This document shows, in pieces, positions 8,436 through 16,073 of a stretch of DNA of 38,516 nucleotides (position 1 is its first letter; each line of letters begins with the position of its first letter). The notes beneath the pieces were generated by a model. That model was not told where the DNA came from and made no database searches. It saw only the letters and a program-made list of their open reading frames with translations. The translations under genes and the position numbers were made by a program. Source of the stretch: Planctomycetota bacterium (GTDB lineage: Bacteria > Planctomycetota > Phycisphaerae > Phycisphaerales > UBA1924); assembly GCA_023434205.1 (NCBI GenBank), contig JAEYTB010000215.1, positions 1-38,516 on the forward strand. The letters are read 5' to 3'.

Positions 8436-9758
8436 GTGCGGGTTGAGCCGGGGTCGCTGGGGGACCTGCTGAAAAACGACCACCGAGGTGAGGGCAACTC
8501 GGTGGCACGGGTGTGGACGGGGCACCAGGCGGAGTTCTGGCATCCGGGGATCATGGCGAAGTACCTCGCGGCGGGGGCGTTGGCGGGGCGTGTTCGCGCG
8601 GGGGGCGGGCGGGCTGAGGTGACATGGCTGGAGGTGGACCAGGACGCGAACGAGGCGTGGCGGGTGCCGTACCCGGCGGTGGTCGAGGGGAAGCTGAGCC
8701 GCGGAGTGTGGGGAGTACCGTTCGCGGGCGGGGTGACGGCCAGCCAGGGCACGTTCTCTGCTGAGACGCCCGCGTGTGCTCTGCCGGTGATGGAGCCGGG
8801 CGAGCCGCCCAAGGGGGCGGTCGCGAGCGTGACGGAGGGGCTGCGGCAGATCGGCCGCGTGCTCGAAAAGCACAAGGGCGCGGGGAACGCGGCGCGGCAG
8901 GTGACAGAGGCCATGTGTGAGCTGCTGGAGCCGTGGTGCAGGCCGGACCGCGTGGTGTACGCGTCGGAGTTGTGGCGGGAAGACGCGTTCGCGCGGGTGC
9001 TCGAGGAAGTGCGGCGCGACCCGGTGGGGTGCGTCGGGGCGTACAACCGGGCGGTGGCGGGCGTGCCGCGGGCGCACGTGCGGCCGCTGAGGGTGGAGGG
9101 GGCGCGGGTGGAGTTGCCGCTGTGGCGGATGCCCGGCGGGGTCGGGCGTGCGCGGCGGGCGGTGTGGTCGGATGAACTGGCGGGGCTCAAGGCTGAGGAG
9201 TTGTCGGCTCGGGCGCTGCTGATGACGGCGGTGGTGCGATCCGCTCTGTGCGATGTGTTCATCCACGGCACGGGCGGGGGTGTGTACGACCAGATCACGG
9301 AGCGGTGGTTCGCGGAGTGGATTCCGGGGGTGAGGCTGGCGCCCACGGCCGTGGTGACGGCGACGCGGCGGCTGCCGTTTGATGTGCGCGTGCGGACGCC
9401 GGAGGAGATCGCGCGGGCGCGGTGGCGGGCGCACGCGGCGAAGCACAGCCCGGGGGTGCTGGGGGATGAGGCGGGTGAGGCCCGGCGGCGCGTGCTGGTG
9501 GAGAATGTGCGGACAGCGCGGGCGCGGGGTGTGTCAGTGCGGGGTGAGTTTGAGGCGCTGCACCGGTTCCTTGCGGAGCAGCGGGCGCGGCACGCGGAGC
9601 GCGTGCGGGAGCTGGAGCACGGCGCGGTTGAGGCCGCGCGGGATGTGGGGGTTGCGGGCGTGGTGCATGAGCGGGCGTGGCCGTTCCCGCTGTATCCACG
9701 TGATGTGCTGGATGGGTTGAAGGCGGAGGTGGAGCGGGTGGTTGGGGGGGTGCTTTGA
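8436..9758 (+). CDS. BshC-like protein of unknown function
   Basis: About 440 aa. Two blocks recall bacillithiol synthase BshC. Near the N-terminus, VWTGHQAEFWHPGIMAKYL sits where BshC has a TGQQ...P...K block. In the middle, FIHGTGGGVYDQITERW followed by a Pro/Arg segment sits where BshC has its GPGE..Y block. A helical, Arg/Glu-rich C-terminal region matches the BshC coiled coil. The resemblance is by eye and distant; a bacillithiol role is not established, and no BshA or BshB is nearby. The start is uncertain: GTG 8436 is used, while TTG 8412 would overlap the glycosyltransferase stop (TTGA) and couple the two genes. Confidence 0.7.
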   Translation: MRVEPGSLGDLLKNDHRGEGNSVARVWTGHQAEFWHPGIMAKYLAAGALAGRVRAGGGRAEVTWLEVDQDANEAWRVPYPAVVEGKLSRGVWGVPFAGGVTASQGTFSAETPACALPVMEPGEPPKGAVASVTEGLRQIGRVLEKHKGAGNAARQVTEAMCELLEPWCRPDRVVYASELWREDAFARVLEEVRRDPVGCVGAYNRAVAGVPRAHVRPLRVEGARVELPLWRMPGGVGRARRAVWSDELAGLKAEELSARALLMTAVVRSALCDVFIHGTGGGVYDQITERWFAEWIPGVRLAPTAVVTATRRLPFDVRVRTPEEIARARWRAHAAKHSPGVLGDEAGEARRRVLVENVRTARARGVSVRGEFEALHRFLAEQRARHAERVRELEHGAVEAARDVGVAGVVHERAWPFPLYPRDVLDGLKAEVERVVGGVL

Positions 9759-9790
9759 AGCAACTCGCACGGGGGCGTCTCGCACGCGGA

Positions 9791-9820
9791 CACGATCATG
9801 AAGACATGATCGTGGCACGG
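9791..9820. repeat. Palindromic repeat, copy B
   Basis: Arms CACGATCATG and CATGATCGTG (10 bp, perfect) with loop AAGA, followed by GCACGG. All 30 bases are identical to copy C at 10702. The ATG at 9806, inside the right arm, is the most plausible start of the following lipoprotein, so the repeat encodes its first residues (MIVAR). Confidence 0.85.
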
Positions 9821-10696
9821 TTGGTTGCGCTGTTGCTGTGCGTGCTGGTGGGGTGTGAGCGCAAGCCCGCGGCGCCGGTGGCGGCGGGGCCTCGGGTGGT
9901 GGTGCACAGCCCGGCGGTGGGGGTGATTGTGCGGGACCTTGGGCAAGAGGCGCTGGTGGTCGGGCGGCACGGGCACGACATGGTGCTGAACAAAGCGCTG
10001 CCGGTGACGGGCTCGCAGGAGGGGTTTGATTACGAGGCGCTGCTGGCGGCGCGGCCGACGCACCTCATCACGCAGTGGGGATCACGCGAGCTGCCGGCGC
10101 GGCTGGTGGAGCTGTCGGCTTCGCAGGGGTGGAAGGTGCTGGACACGCGGCTGCTCTCGCTGGAGGACATCCGCAAAGACACGCTGGCGGTGGATGCTTT
10201 TCTGTGCGGGGCGCGGGGGGTGAGTGCGCCGAGCGCGGAGGGCGGGCGGCTCGCGGCGGAGATGGACCGGGCGTGGGCGCGGCGGGGGGACTTTGAGAAG
10301 CTGGGGAAGGTGCTGCTGCTGGCGTCGGCGAGCCCGCCCGCGGCGTTCGGGCCGGGGTCGAGCCATCACGAGGTGCTGGTGCGGATCGGGGCGACGCCTG
10401 CGATCACGGCGGGGAACGCATTTATTGAACTGGACGCGGAGCGGATCATGGCGTTGGCACCGGAGGTGGTGGTGCTGGTGTCGCCGCGGGGGTGGGGCGC
10501 GGCGGAACTGACGGTGGAGGAGAAGGCCGCGCGGGTGCGGGAGAAACTGGCGGCGGTGGCGGGGCTGCCAATCGCTGCGGGGAGGTCGGGGCGGCTGGCA
10601 ATCGTGGATGAGCCGCTGTCGCTGCTGCCGAGCACGAGCATGATCGGGTTTGCGGATGAGCTGGCGGGGGTGCTTGAAGCTTTTTCGCGGGAGTGA
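9806..10696 (+). CDS. TroA/BtuF-like substrate-binding lipoprotein
   Basis: 296 aa. A lipoprotein signal (MIVARLVALLLCVLVGC) has the lipobox LVGC, with Cys17 as the lipidation site. The mature part matches the periplasmic binding fold used for hemin, siderophores and cobalamin: a VVVHSPAVGVIVRDLG strand-turn, FDYEALLAARPTHLI ('E.l..l.PdlVi' type) and ERIMALAPEVVVLV. It should deliver a metal-chelate ligand to an ABC permease. No permease is in the window; a fitting ATPase lies at 18822-19583. The chosen start lies inside palindromic repeat copy B. A TTG at 9755 would add 17 charged residues before the signal peptide and is less likely. Repeat copies B and C flank the gene. Confidence 0.85.
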   Translation: MIVARLVALLLCVLVGCERKPAAPVAAGPRVVVHSPAVGVIVRDLGQEALVVGRHGHDMVLNKALPVTGSQEGFDYEALLAARPTHLITQWGSRELPARLVELSASQGWKVLDTRLLSLEDIRKDTLAVDAFLCGARGVSAPSAEGGRLAAEMDRAWARRGDFEKLGKVLLLASASPPAAFGPGSSHHEVLVRIGATPAITAGNAFIELDAERIMALAPEVVVLVSPRGWGAAELTVEEKAARVREKLAAVAGLPIAAGRSGRLAIVDEPLSLLPSTSMIGFADELAGVLEAFSRE

Positions 10697-10701
10697 CGCG
10701 G

Positions 10702-10731
10702 CACGATCATGAAGACATGATCGTGGCACGG
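10702..10731. repeat. Palindromic repeat, copy C
   Basis: Identical to copy B over 30 bases (arms CACGATCATG / CATGATCGTG, loop AAGA, flank GCACGG), in the same orientation 911 bp downstream. It lies between the lipoprotein stop and the argS promoter. Confidence 0.85.
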
Positions 10732-10739
10732 GGGATTCC

Positions 10740-10745
10740 TACGAT
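10740..10745 (+). promoter_or_regulatory. -10-like box, 8 nt before argS ATG
   Basis: TACGAT, then 8 nt, then ATG 10754, immediately after palindromic repeat C. Leaderless-type spacing. Confidence 0.4.
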
Positions 10746-10753
10746 CCGCCCCT

Positions 10754-12634
10754 ATGGAAACGACACCTGGCGGCGCGATGCAAGACCCTGTCCAGCTTCT
10801 GGGCGAGCGGTTCCGCGCGGGGATCGCGGCGGCGTTCCCGGAGGCGGGCGAGGTGGACCCGGCGATCAGCCCCAGCCGCAACCCGGAGTTCGGGGACTAC
10901 CAGTCCAACGTGGCGATGGGGCTGGCGAAGAAGCTCTCGATGAAGCCGCGGGAGGTGGCGGAGAAGATCATCGCGGGGGTGGAGCTTGGGGACATCGCGG
11001 AGCCGCTGACGGGGGCGTCGATCGCGGGGCCGGGGTTCATCAACATCCGGCTGCGGGGGGCTGCGCTGGCGGGGCTGGTGCAGCAGCTTGACACGCCGGC
11101 GCTGGGGATCGCGCCGCCGGCGAAGCCGAAGACCATCGTCATCGACCTGATGGGCGTGAACCTGGCGAAGCAGATGCACGTGGGGCACCTGCGGTCGCCG
11201 ATCATCGGCGATGCGCTGGCGCGGACGTTCGAGCGGCTGGGGGAGAAGGTCATCCGCCAGAACCACGTTGGCGACTGGGGGCTGAACATCGCGATGACGA
11301 CGGCGCGGCTGATGAAGCTGTCCGCCGCGGGCGCGATCGATCTGGACAAACTCACGCTGGACGACCTGGACGAGGCGTACAAGGCGGCGCAGATGGAGTG
11401 CCAGCGCGATCTGGCGGGGCTGGAGGCGGTGAAGAAGTACGGCCTGGGCCCCAAGGCGCAGGCGGAACTCGAGGCGCAGGTGGAGGGGGCGACGGCGGCG
11501 TTCAACGAGGCGCGGCAGGCGTTGATCCGGCTGCAGGCCAAGGAGCCGGCGACGTACGCGGTGTGGCAGAAGATCTACGCGATCACGATGGCGGAGGTGC
11601 TGAAGGTCTGCCGCGTGCTGAACGTGGCGGTGACGGAGGCGGCCAACGCGGGGGAGAGCACGTACGCGGACGAGCTGGGACCGATGATCGAGGAACTGGT
11701 GTCGCGGGGGATCGCGGAGCCGGACCAGGGGGCGCTGGTGGTGCGGCTGGACAAGCCGGAATGGGGCGGGATCAAGGAGCCGTGCCTTATCCGCAAGACG
11801 GATGGGGGGTACCTGTACGCGACGACGGACATCGCGGCGGTGCGGCGGCGGGTGCAGAAGCTGGGGGCGGATCGGGTGATCTATGCCGTGGACCTGCGGC
11901 AGAACCTGCACCTTCGGCAGGTGTTCTTTGCAAGCAAGCGGGCGGGGTACACGAAGCACCCGGTGACGGGCGAGTTCGCGGTGACGGAGCACGCGGGGTT
12001 CGGCGCGGTGCTGGGCGAGGACGGGCGGCCGTTCAAGACGCGGTCCGGGGAGAGCGTGGCGCTGGCGGACCTGATCGAGGAGACGGTGCGGCGCGCGATG
12101 GCGGCGGTAAAGGAGCGCAATCCGGAGGCCACGCCCGAGGAGGCGCGGAGAATCGCGGAGGCGGTGGGGACGGCGGCGCTGAAGTACGCGGACCTCTCGA
12201 CGGACCGGGTGAAGGACTACATGTTCAGCTTCGACCGGATGCTGAGCTTTGAGGGCAACACCGGGCCGTACCTGCTGTACGCGCTGGTGCGGGTCAAGAG
12301 CATTTTCAGGAAGGCGGCGGAGCGGGGCGTGGGGGCGGGGTGGGAGGCGGCCGCGCCCAGCGTGAGCGCCCCGGCGGAGAAGCAGCTTGCGCTGGCGCTG
12401 CTGCGGTACCCGTCAACGGTGCGGAGCGTGGCGGAGAGCCTGGAGCCGCACCGGATGACGCAGTACCTGTACGAGCTGGCGGGCACGTTCAGCGGGTTCT
12501 TCGAGAACTGCCCGGTGCTCGCGGCAGAGACGGAAGCCCAGCGGCAGGGGCGGCTGCGGCTGTGCGCGGTGACCGGGCGCGTGCTGGAGGATGGGCTGCA
12601 CGTGCTGGGGATTCCGACGCTGGAGAGGATGTGA
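10754..12634 (+). CDS. argS: Arginyl-tRNA synthetase
   Basis: 626 aa. Class I synthetase charging tRNA-Arg. The N-terminal Arg-tRNA synthetase domain (about 10-105) includes NPEFGDYQSNVAM. The class I signature HIGH appears as HVGH in NLAKQMHVGHLRS. GGYLYATTDIAAV and GRPFKTRSGE (the ArgRS KMSK-equivalent loop) follow. The C-terminal anticodon-binding domain ends in ERM, the usual ArgRS C-terminal Met. The motif before HVGH reads DLMGVNLAKQ instead of the common SSPNIAKP, so this is a divergent branch. An inserted helical stretch (about 190-260, Ala/Glu/Lys-rich) is longer than in E. coli. ATG 10778 is an alternative start. Confidence 0.96.
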   Translation: METTPGGAMQDPVQLLGERFRAGIAAAFPEAGEVDPAISPSRNPEFGDYQSNVAMGLAKKLSMKPREVAEKIIAGVELGDIAEPLTGASIAGPGFINIRLRGAALAGLVQQLDTPALGIAPPAKPKTIVIDLMGVNLAKQMHVGHLRSPIIGDALARTFERLGEKVIRQNHVGDWGLNIAMTTARLMKLSAAGAIDLDKLTLDDLDEAYKAAQMECQRDLAGLEAVKKYGLGPKAQAELEAQVEGATAAFNEARQALIRLQAKEPATYAVWQKIYAITMAEVLKVCRVLNVAVTEAANAGESTYADELGPMIEELVSRGIAEPDQGALVVRLDKPEWGGIKEPCLIRKTDGGYLYATTDIAAVRRRVQKLGADRVIYAVDLRQNLHLRQVFFASKRAGYTKHPVTGEFAVTEHAGFGAVLGEDGRPFKTRSGESVALADLIEETVRRAMAAVKERNPEATPEEARRIAEAVGTAALKYADLSTDRVKDYMFSFDRMLSFEGNTGPYLLYALVRVKSIFRKAAERGVGAGWEAAAPSVSAPAEKQLALALLRYPSTVRSVAESLEPHRMTQYLYELAGTFSGFFENCPVLAAETEAQRQGRLRLCAVTGRVLEDGLHVLGIPTLERM

Positions 12635-12661
12635 GGGGGAGGGGAACAGGACTCATGGGAC

Positions 12662-13366
12662 CTATGAGACCGATGGGACTGACTTGCCCTTGGCCTTGGT
12701 GCGAGACTTGCGGGTCTTCGTGAAGTCCTTGAGGGCGTCCTTGCCGACCCAGCGCTGGGCCTCGGTGTCGCTCGCGGCGAGCTTCTCGGCGAGGACCGTG
12801 CACTCTCTGCGGAGGCGCGGGCTGCGCAGGCCGGTGCGGCGGAGGGCCCAGCTCACGCCCTTCCAGACGAAGTTGCGCTCGTCGGCGGCGCCCTTCTCGA
12901 TGAGGGGGAGCATGGCGAGAAACTGGTCGTCGGTGGCCTTTTTGTCGTGGCCGGCGAGGGAAGCGAGCAGGGCGTAGCCGGCGCGGCGGACGAACTCCTG
13001 CTTTGACTTGGCCCACGGGTCGACGCGGCCCCACGCGTGGGGGGAGCGGTCGAAGAGGCAGAAGCAGGCGGTGTCGCAGGTGGCCCAGTTGTCGAAGGAC
13101 TTCGTCCAGGCGTTCATCGTGGCGACGGTGAGCTGCGCCGGGTCGGCGATGAAGCAGGCGACGAACTGGGCCTCGTAGACATCGGTCTCCCAGAGCTTGA
13201 GGGCGAGGCCGTGGTCGCGGCCGATCTGTTTGGCGAGCGTGCGCATGGTGCCGACGGGCATGCCGAGCACCTTGAGGTCGGTGGTGATGCCGAAGCGGGC
13301 CATGCCCGCGGCGACCTTCTTGTCGGCGTGCTTCTCGAGAAGGGCGAGGGACTCTTTGACGTTCAT
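12662..13366 (-). CDS. AlkD-like DNA alkylation repair protein
   Basis: 234 aa. An all-helical HEAT-like protein of the DNA-alkylation-repair family: MARFGITTDLKVLGMPVGTMRTLAKQIG at the start, then LWETDVYEAQFVACFIAD and KSFDNWATCDTACFCLFD. The WETDVYEAQ..A and NWATCD segments match conserved blocks of this family (AlkC/AlkD type monofunctional glycosylases). The Lys/Arg-rich C-terminal tail is typical of DNA binding. It should remove or detect N3/N7-alkylpurines. The start is fixed by MNVKESLALLEKH and a -10 box 7 nt upstream. It follows the DUF1801 gene by 23 nt. Confidence 0.85.
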   Translation of the reverse strand: MNVKESLALLEKHADKKVAAGMARFGITTDLKVLGMPVGTMRTLAKQIGRDHGLALKLWETDVYEAQFVACFIADPAQLTVATMNAWTKSFDNWATCDTACFCLFDRSPHAWGRVDPWAKSKQEFVRRAGYALLASLAGHDKKATDDQFLAMLPLIEKGAADERNFVWKGVSWALRRTGLRSPRLRRECTVLAEKLAASDTEAQRWVGKDALKDFTKTRKSRTKAKGKSVPSVS

Positions 13367-13373
13367 TCGAGGC

Positions 13374-13379
13374 ACGATA
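13374..13379 (-). promoter_or_regulatory. -10-like box, 7 nt before ATG of the AlkD-like gene
   Basis: Minus-strand TATCGT, 7 nt, ATG (13366). It lies in the 23-nt gap to the upstream DUF1801 gene, so this gene may have its own leaderless transcript. Confidence 0.45.
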
Positions 13380-13389
13380 CCGCGCGGCC

Positions 13390-13794
13390 TCACACGTACG
13401 CGAGCCACTGCCGGATGATGGCCTGGAGGGGTTTGACGTGTTTCTTGAGCGCGCCCGCGGGGATGGTGAGCAAGGCGCGGTCCTTGTCGCGCCACTCGAG
13501 CAACGCCGCGGGGTCGTCGATCTTCAGCGTCACGTTGTCCTTGCGGGCCTTGGCGCCGCGGTGCAGGACGAGCTGCACGCCGGCCTTGTAGCGCCAGTTG
13601 ACGGTGGCGAAGAACTCGGTGGTCTTGAAGCTCGCCGAGTTCCACTTGATGCCGTCAGTGATCGCCGGGCTCACGCCCAGGATGAGGTCGCGTGCCGCGG
13701 CGATCTCGTCGCGGCAGGGGTGGTCGAGCTCGTCCAAAAAGGCGGAGACCGCCGGGTCCCTGGGGGAAACGGCGGTGGTGCGCTTGGTGGGCAT
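13390..13794 (-). CDS. DUF1801 domain protein
   Basis: 134 aa. It matches the small DUF1801/YdhG-like fold: RDEIAAARDLILGVSPAITDGIKWNSASF (the 'IKWg.psF' block), FFATVNWRYKAGVQLVLHRG and KIDDPAALLEWRDKDRALL. The biochemical role of the family is not settled. It starts 3 nt after the P-type ATPase stop and precedes the AlkD-like gene, so the three genes could be co-transcribed. No signal peptide. Confidence 0.88.
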   Translation of the reverse strand: MPTKRTTAVSPRDPAVSAFLDELDHPCRDEIAAARDLILGVSPAITDGIKWNSASFKTTEFFATVNWRYKAGVQLVLHRGAKARKDNVTLKIDDPAALLEWRDKDRALLTIPAGALKKHVKPLQAIIRQWLAYV

Positions 13795-13797
13795 GGC

Positions 13798-15843
13798 TCA
13801 GGCGCCCTGTGTGGCCAGGCCGCGGACGCTGGCGGCGCGGCGGCCGAGGACGGTCTGCTCACCGGGCTTCTCGGCCTCGGCGTAGTCCTCGCCGAAGCGG
13901 AAGAGGCGGAAGCTGTTGCCGATGACGAAGATGTCGCCCGCGAAGTGGTAGAACGCGGCGACGGGCAGGGCGAGGGTGCCGATGCTGGTGAGCGTTCCCG
14001 TGGCGGCGAGCACCAGGCCGACGATGGCGATGACCACGGACATCACGATGTTCTGGGTGGTGATGGCGCGGGTGCGGCGGGAGAGCTCGATGAGGAAGGG
14101 GATGCGGGAGAGGTCGTCGTTCATCAGGGCGACGCCCGCGGAGTTGGCGGCGATGTCGGAGCCCTCCAGGCCCATGGCCACGCCGACGTCGGCCTCGGCG
14201 AGCGAGGGGCCGTCGTTGATGCCGTCGCCGACCATCAGCGTGCGGAAGCCGCCCTTGACCATGTCCTTGACGAGCTGGTGCTTCTCTTCGGGGAGGCACT
14301 CGGCCTCGATGGCGTCGACGCCCACGGCGGAGCCGACTCGCTTGGCGACGCTCAGGCGGTCGCCGGTGAAGATGGCGATGTAGCGGATGCCCAGGTCGCG
14401 GAGCCGCTGCACCACCGTCTTGGTGTTGTGGCGGATGGTGTCCTCAAGGCCGACGGCGCCGAGGTACTTACCGTTGCGCATGACGTGGACGCCGGTCATG
14501 CCCTCGATCTTGGACTCGACGGCCTCGACCTCGGCGGCGATGGCGGGATTGAGGTCGCGGAGCCAGCTCGCGCGGCCGACGCAGATCTCGCCCTGGTTGG
14601 TGCGGGCACGGACGCCGCGGCCGTGGATCTCTTCGGTGTTCGCGTTCTCCTCGATGGCGACGCGGGCGGCGCGGGCGGTGGTGAGGATGGACTGGGCGAG
14701 GGGGTGGTTGGAGTGCTGCTCGCCGTTGGCGGCGGCGGTGAGGAGGTCGGCGCCCTCGACGCCCGGGGCGGGGGCGAGCTTGGTGACCTGGAACTTGCCG
14801 GTGGTCATGGTGCCGGTCTTGTCGAGCACGACGGCGGTGACGTTGCCCGCGGCCTCAAGGTAGCTGGGCTGCTTGATGAGGATGCCCAGGCGTGCCGCGG
14901 CGGCGAACGCCGCGAGCATGGCCGAGGGGCTGGCCAGCAGGAGGGCGGAGGGGCAGGCGACGACGAGCACGGTCACGGCGGTCCGCATGGCGTTGCGCTT
15001 GGTCTCGACGTCGGTGGACTGGCTCATGATGAACCAGGCGATGGCGGCGACCGAGAGCACGACGGGGACGAAGAAGCTGGCGACCTGCTCGATGAGGAGC
15101 TGGCGCGGGGTGCGGCTCTGTTCGGCCTCGCGGATGAGCTGGGTGACGCGGCCGATGGTGGTGTCGGCCCCGATCTGGGTGACCTGGATGTCGATGTTGC
15201 CGGTGAGGTTGCTGGTGCCGGCGTAGACGGCGTCGCCGACGGAGACCTCGACGGGGGCGGACTCGCCGGTGAGCGACGCCTGGTTGAGGGTCGAGCGGCC
15301 GGCGACGATGCGGCCGTCGACGGGGAGGTTCTCGCCGCTGCGGACGCGGACGGTGTCGCCGACCTTGACCTCGCGGAGGGCGACGCCCTCCTGCTCGACG
15401 CCGTCGCGGAGGACGCGGGCGACGTCGGGGGTCAGGTGGACGAGCTGCTCGATGGCCCGCTGGGCGCCGCTGGCGCTGCGGCGGACGAGCTGGCCGAAGA
15501 CCACGAGGATGAAGGCGAGCCAGCCCGCGGCGGTGTACTCGCCGATGGCGATGGCCGCGACGATGGCCAGGGCCGCGAGGGCGGAGCTAGAGATGCGGAG
15601 GGTGCGGAGCTCGGTCCACGCCGCGATAAAGAGGGGGATCGCGAGCAGGACGGCGCCGAGCATGGCGGGGAGCTTGGCGACCTCGGCGGAGCCGAGGCTG
15701 AAGATGCTGGCGACGGTGCTGGCGAGCACCAGGATGCCCCCGATGAGGGTGAAGATGATCCAGCGCTCGATGGACACCTCGTGGTGCGAGCAGCAGGACA
15801 TGTCGGCGTTGTGGACGTGGTCGGCGGCGTGGTCGTGGGCCAT
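13798..15843 (-). CDS. Heavy-metal P1B-type ATPase with CPS motif and His-rich N-terminus
   Basis: 681 aa from MAHDHAADHVHNADMSCCSHH, a His/Cys-rich metal-binding tail in place of an HMA domain. Paired membrane helices follow, then the actuator loop with LTGESAPVEV. The transmembrane metal-site motif reads Cys297-Pro-Ser rather than the usual CPC. The phosphorylation site is DKTGTMTTG (Asp341), the nucleotide domain has NHPLAQS, and the hinge motif is GDGINDGPS. It should export a soft transition metal; the CPS motif makes the metal uncertain (Cu, Zn, Cd and Co all possible). An upstream in-frame extension to 15915 lacks sense as protein. Divergent from gpsA and first gene of a possible three-gene unit. 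Confidence 0.93.
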   Translation of the reverse strand: MAHDHAADHVHNADMSCCSHHEVSIERWIIFTLIGGILVLASTVASIFSLGSAEVAKLPAMLGAVLLAIPLFIAAWTELRTLRISSSALAALAIVAAIAIGEYTAAGWLAFILVVFGQLVRRSASGAQRAIEQLVHLTPDVARVLRDGVEQEGVALREVKVGDTVRVRSGENLPVDGRIVAGRSTLNQASLTGESAPVEVSVGDAVYAGTSNLTGNIDIQVTQIGADTTIGRVTQLIREAEQSRTPRQLLIEQVASFFVPVVLSVAAIAWFIMSQSTDVETKRNAMRTAVTVLVVACPSALLLASPSAMLAAFAAAARLGILIKQPSYLEAAGNVTAVVLDKTGTMTTGKFQVTKLAPAPGVEGADLLTAAANGEQHSNHPLAQSILTTARAARVAIEENANTEEIHGRGVRARTNQGEICVGRASWLRDLNPAIAAEVEAVESKIEGMTGVHVMRNGKYLGAVGLEDTIRHNTKTVVQRLRDLGIRYIAIFTGDRLSVAKRVGSAVGVDAIEAECLPEEKHQLVKDMVKGGFRTLMVGDGINDGPSLAEADVGVAMGLEGSDIAANSAGVALMNDDLSRIPFLIELSRRTRAITTQNIVMSVVIAIVGLVLAATGTLTSIGTLALPVAAFYHFAGDIFVIGNSFRLFRFGEDYAEAEKPGEQTVLGRRAASVRGLATQGA

Positions 15844-15965
15844 GGTCGGGTCGGCTCCGGTCGCTGCTTGGGAGAGAATCGGGCATCCACGGCGAGAAGG
15901 CCGGGGGGCAAACAATATCGCACAAGCGGGGCGCAGGGTGTCCCGACGCCGCGGCGTGCGACCGG

Positions 15966-16003
15966 TACCATTACGCCCTTCCCCGCCGGCCGGTTCGAAC
16001 CGG
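15966..16003 (+). promoter_or_regulatory. Possible gpsA promoter and leader palindrome
   Basis: TACCAT (15966-15971) could be a -10 box. From 15990 to 16003 there is a perfect 14-bp palindrome, CCGGTTCGAACCGG, followed by GTTTT. If transcribed, it would form a small hairpin about 70 nt before the gpsA start. It could be an operator, an attenuator or chance. Confidence 0.3.
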
Positions 16004-16073
16004 GTTTTGGTAGGGGAGGTGTTTCAGGGCTGCTGCGGTCGCAGCGCCCTTCCCCTCGACAGGATCACTCATC

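Noticed and set aside
7558..9758. Bacillithiol pathway pair (BshA-BshC)
   Set aside because: The glycosyltransferase is family 2, not the family 4 type of BshA, so the pair does not make the pathway.
5944..10731. Palindromic repeats as CRISPR repeats
   Set aside because: Three scattered copies, no regular spacers and no cas genes.
15990..16003. GGTTCGAACC resembling a tRNA T-arm
   Set aside because: No acceptor, D or anticodon arm around it; it is a simple palindrome.
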